Source: a bacterium
GTDB lineage: Bacteria; Myxococcota_A; Bradymonadia; UBA7976; UBA1532
Reading direction: 5' to 3'
DNA: 64,000 nucleotides
Assembly: GCA_030427205.1 (NCBI GenBank)
Contig: JAUHXC010000014.1
Location: 1-64,000 of the forward strand
Under the pieces are notes generated by a model. It worked only from the letters and a program-made list of their open reading frames with translations, did no database searches and had not been told where the DNA came from. Within the stretch, counting starts at the first letter, position 1; the number at the start of each line of letters is the position of its first letter. This document shows, piece after piece, positions 63,877-64,000 of the stretch. The position numbers were made by a program, and so were the translations under genes.

Positions 63877-64000
63877 ATATGTAAGGTAAAGAGTGGATAT
63901 GCCCTACATTGCCTCTCGTTCGTCGCCGTATCGGCGAATGTCGTACGTTGGGCGATTGAGCGCCGAAGTAGCGCTCTGCGATGTAGGTGTTTGTAGGTTT

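Overview
The window is about 44 kb of very GC-rich phage-like DNA followed by about 19 kb of clearly less GC-rich accessory DNA. The host cannot be named from sequence alone. A Myxococcota-like (former Deltaproteobacteria) host is suggested by the high GC, frequent GTG/TTG starts, a Cys-rich lipoprotein matrixin at the right end and the lipoprotein style of neighbouring genes.

Element A (left edge to about 18.14 kb) looks like a tailed-phage prophage. A leftward late operon (1-7746) encodes a tail-completion protein, an HK97-gp10/Mu-gpG-like protein, a tail tube protein, a frameshifted tail-assembly chaperone pair, a tape measure and distal tail proteins. A leftward XRE repressor (8364-9044) is divergent from a rightward early operon: regulator, lipoprotein-like protein, primase/helicase-like ATPase (broken by an in-frame amber codon), tyrosine integrase, Cys cluster protein, a 794-aa unknown protein and a zinc ribbon.

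Element B (18.145-44.538 kb) is bounded by two identical 44-bp direct repeats that equal the 3' half of tRNA-Phe(GAA), from anticodon loop to acceptor end. Its left part is a mirror image of the element A early region: homologous integrase, ATPase, 474-aa relative of the 794-aa protein, and lipoprotein-like protein. Two tandem XRE repressors follow. Its rightward late module (32.7-44.3 kb) is unlike that of A: no terminase, portal, tape measure or tail genes were recognised. It has many small membrane proteins, very basic proteins, a transglutaminase-like and a transglycosylase-like protein, a possible jelly-roll capsid protein and a collagen/C1q-like spike. A tailless, possibly membrane-containing virion is the best guess. 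The two elements carry different, element-specific palindromic repeat families, several of them in frame inside genes.

Region C (44.54 kb to the right edge) is a mosaic of defence and mobility genes: an orphan excisionase-like antitoxin, a membrane/coiled-coil sensor-like protein, an AAA ATPase-PD-(D/E)XK protein, a DUF4209-like protein with a HEPN RX4H motif, a Gp88-like protein, a serine-recombinase domain whose nucleophile is Ala, a full large serine integrase, a chain of overlapping small genes ending in a replication-relaxation-like protein, a CHC2/Toprim primase, and a short prokaryotic Argonaute operon (nuclease-like-APAZ plus short pAgo) followed 16 bp later by an HExxH protein. A SH3-domain lipoprotein, a matrixin lipoprotein and an unknown protein close the window. 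The 5' half of tRNA-Phe is absent from the window, so region C is probably a third insertion in the same tRNA array or has replaced the original flank.
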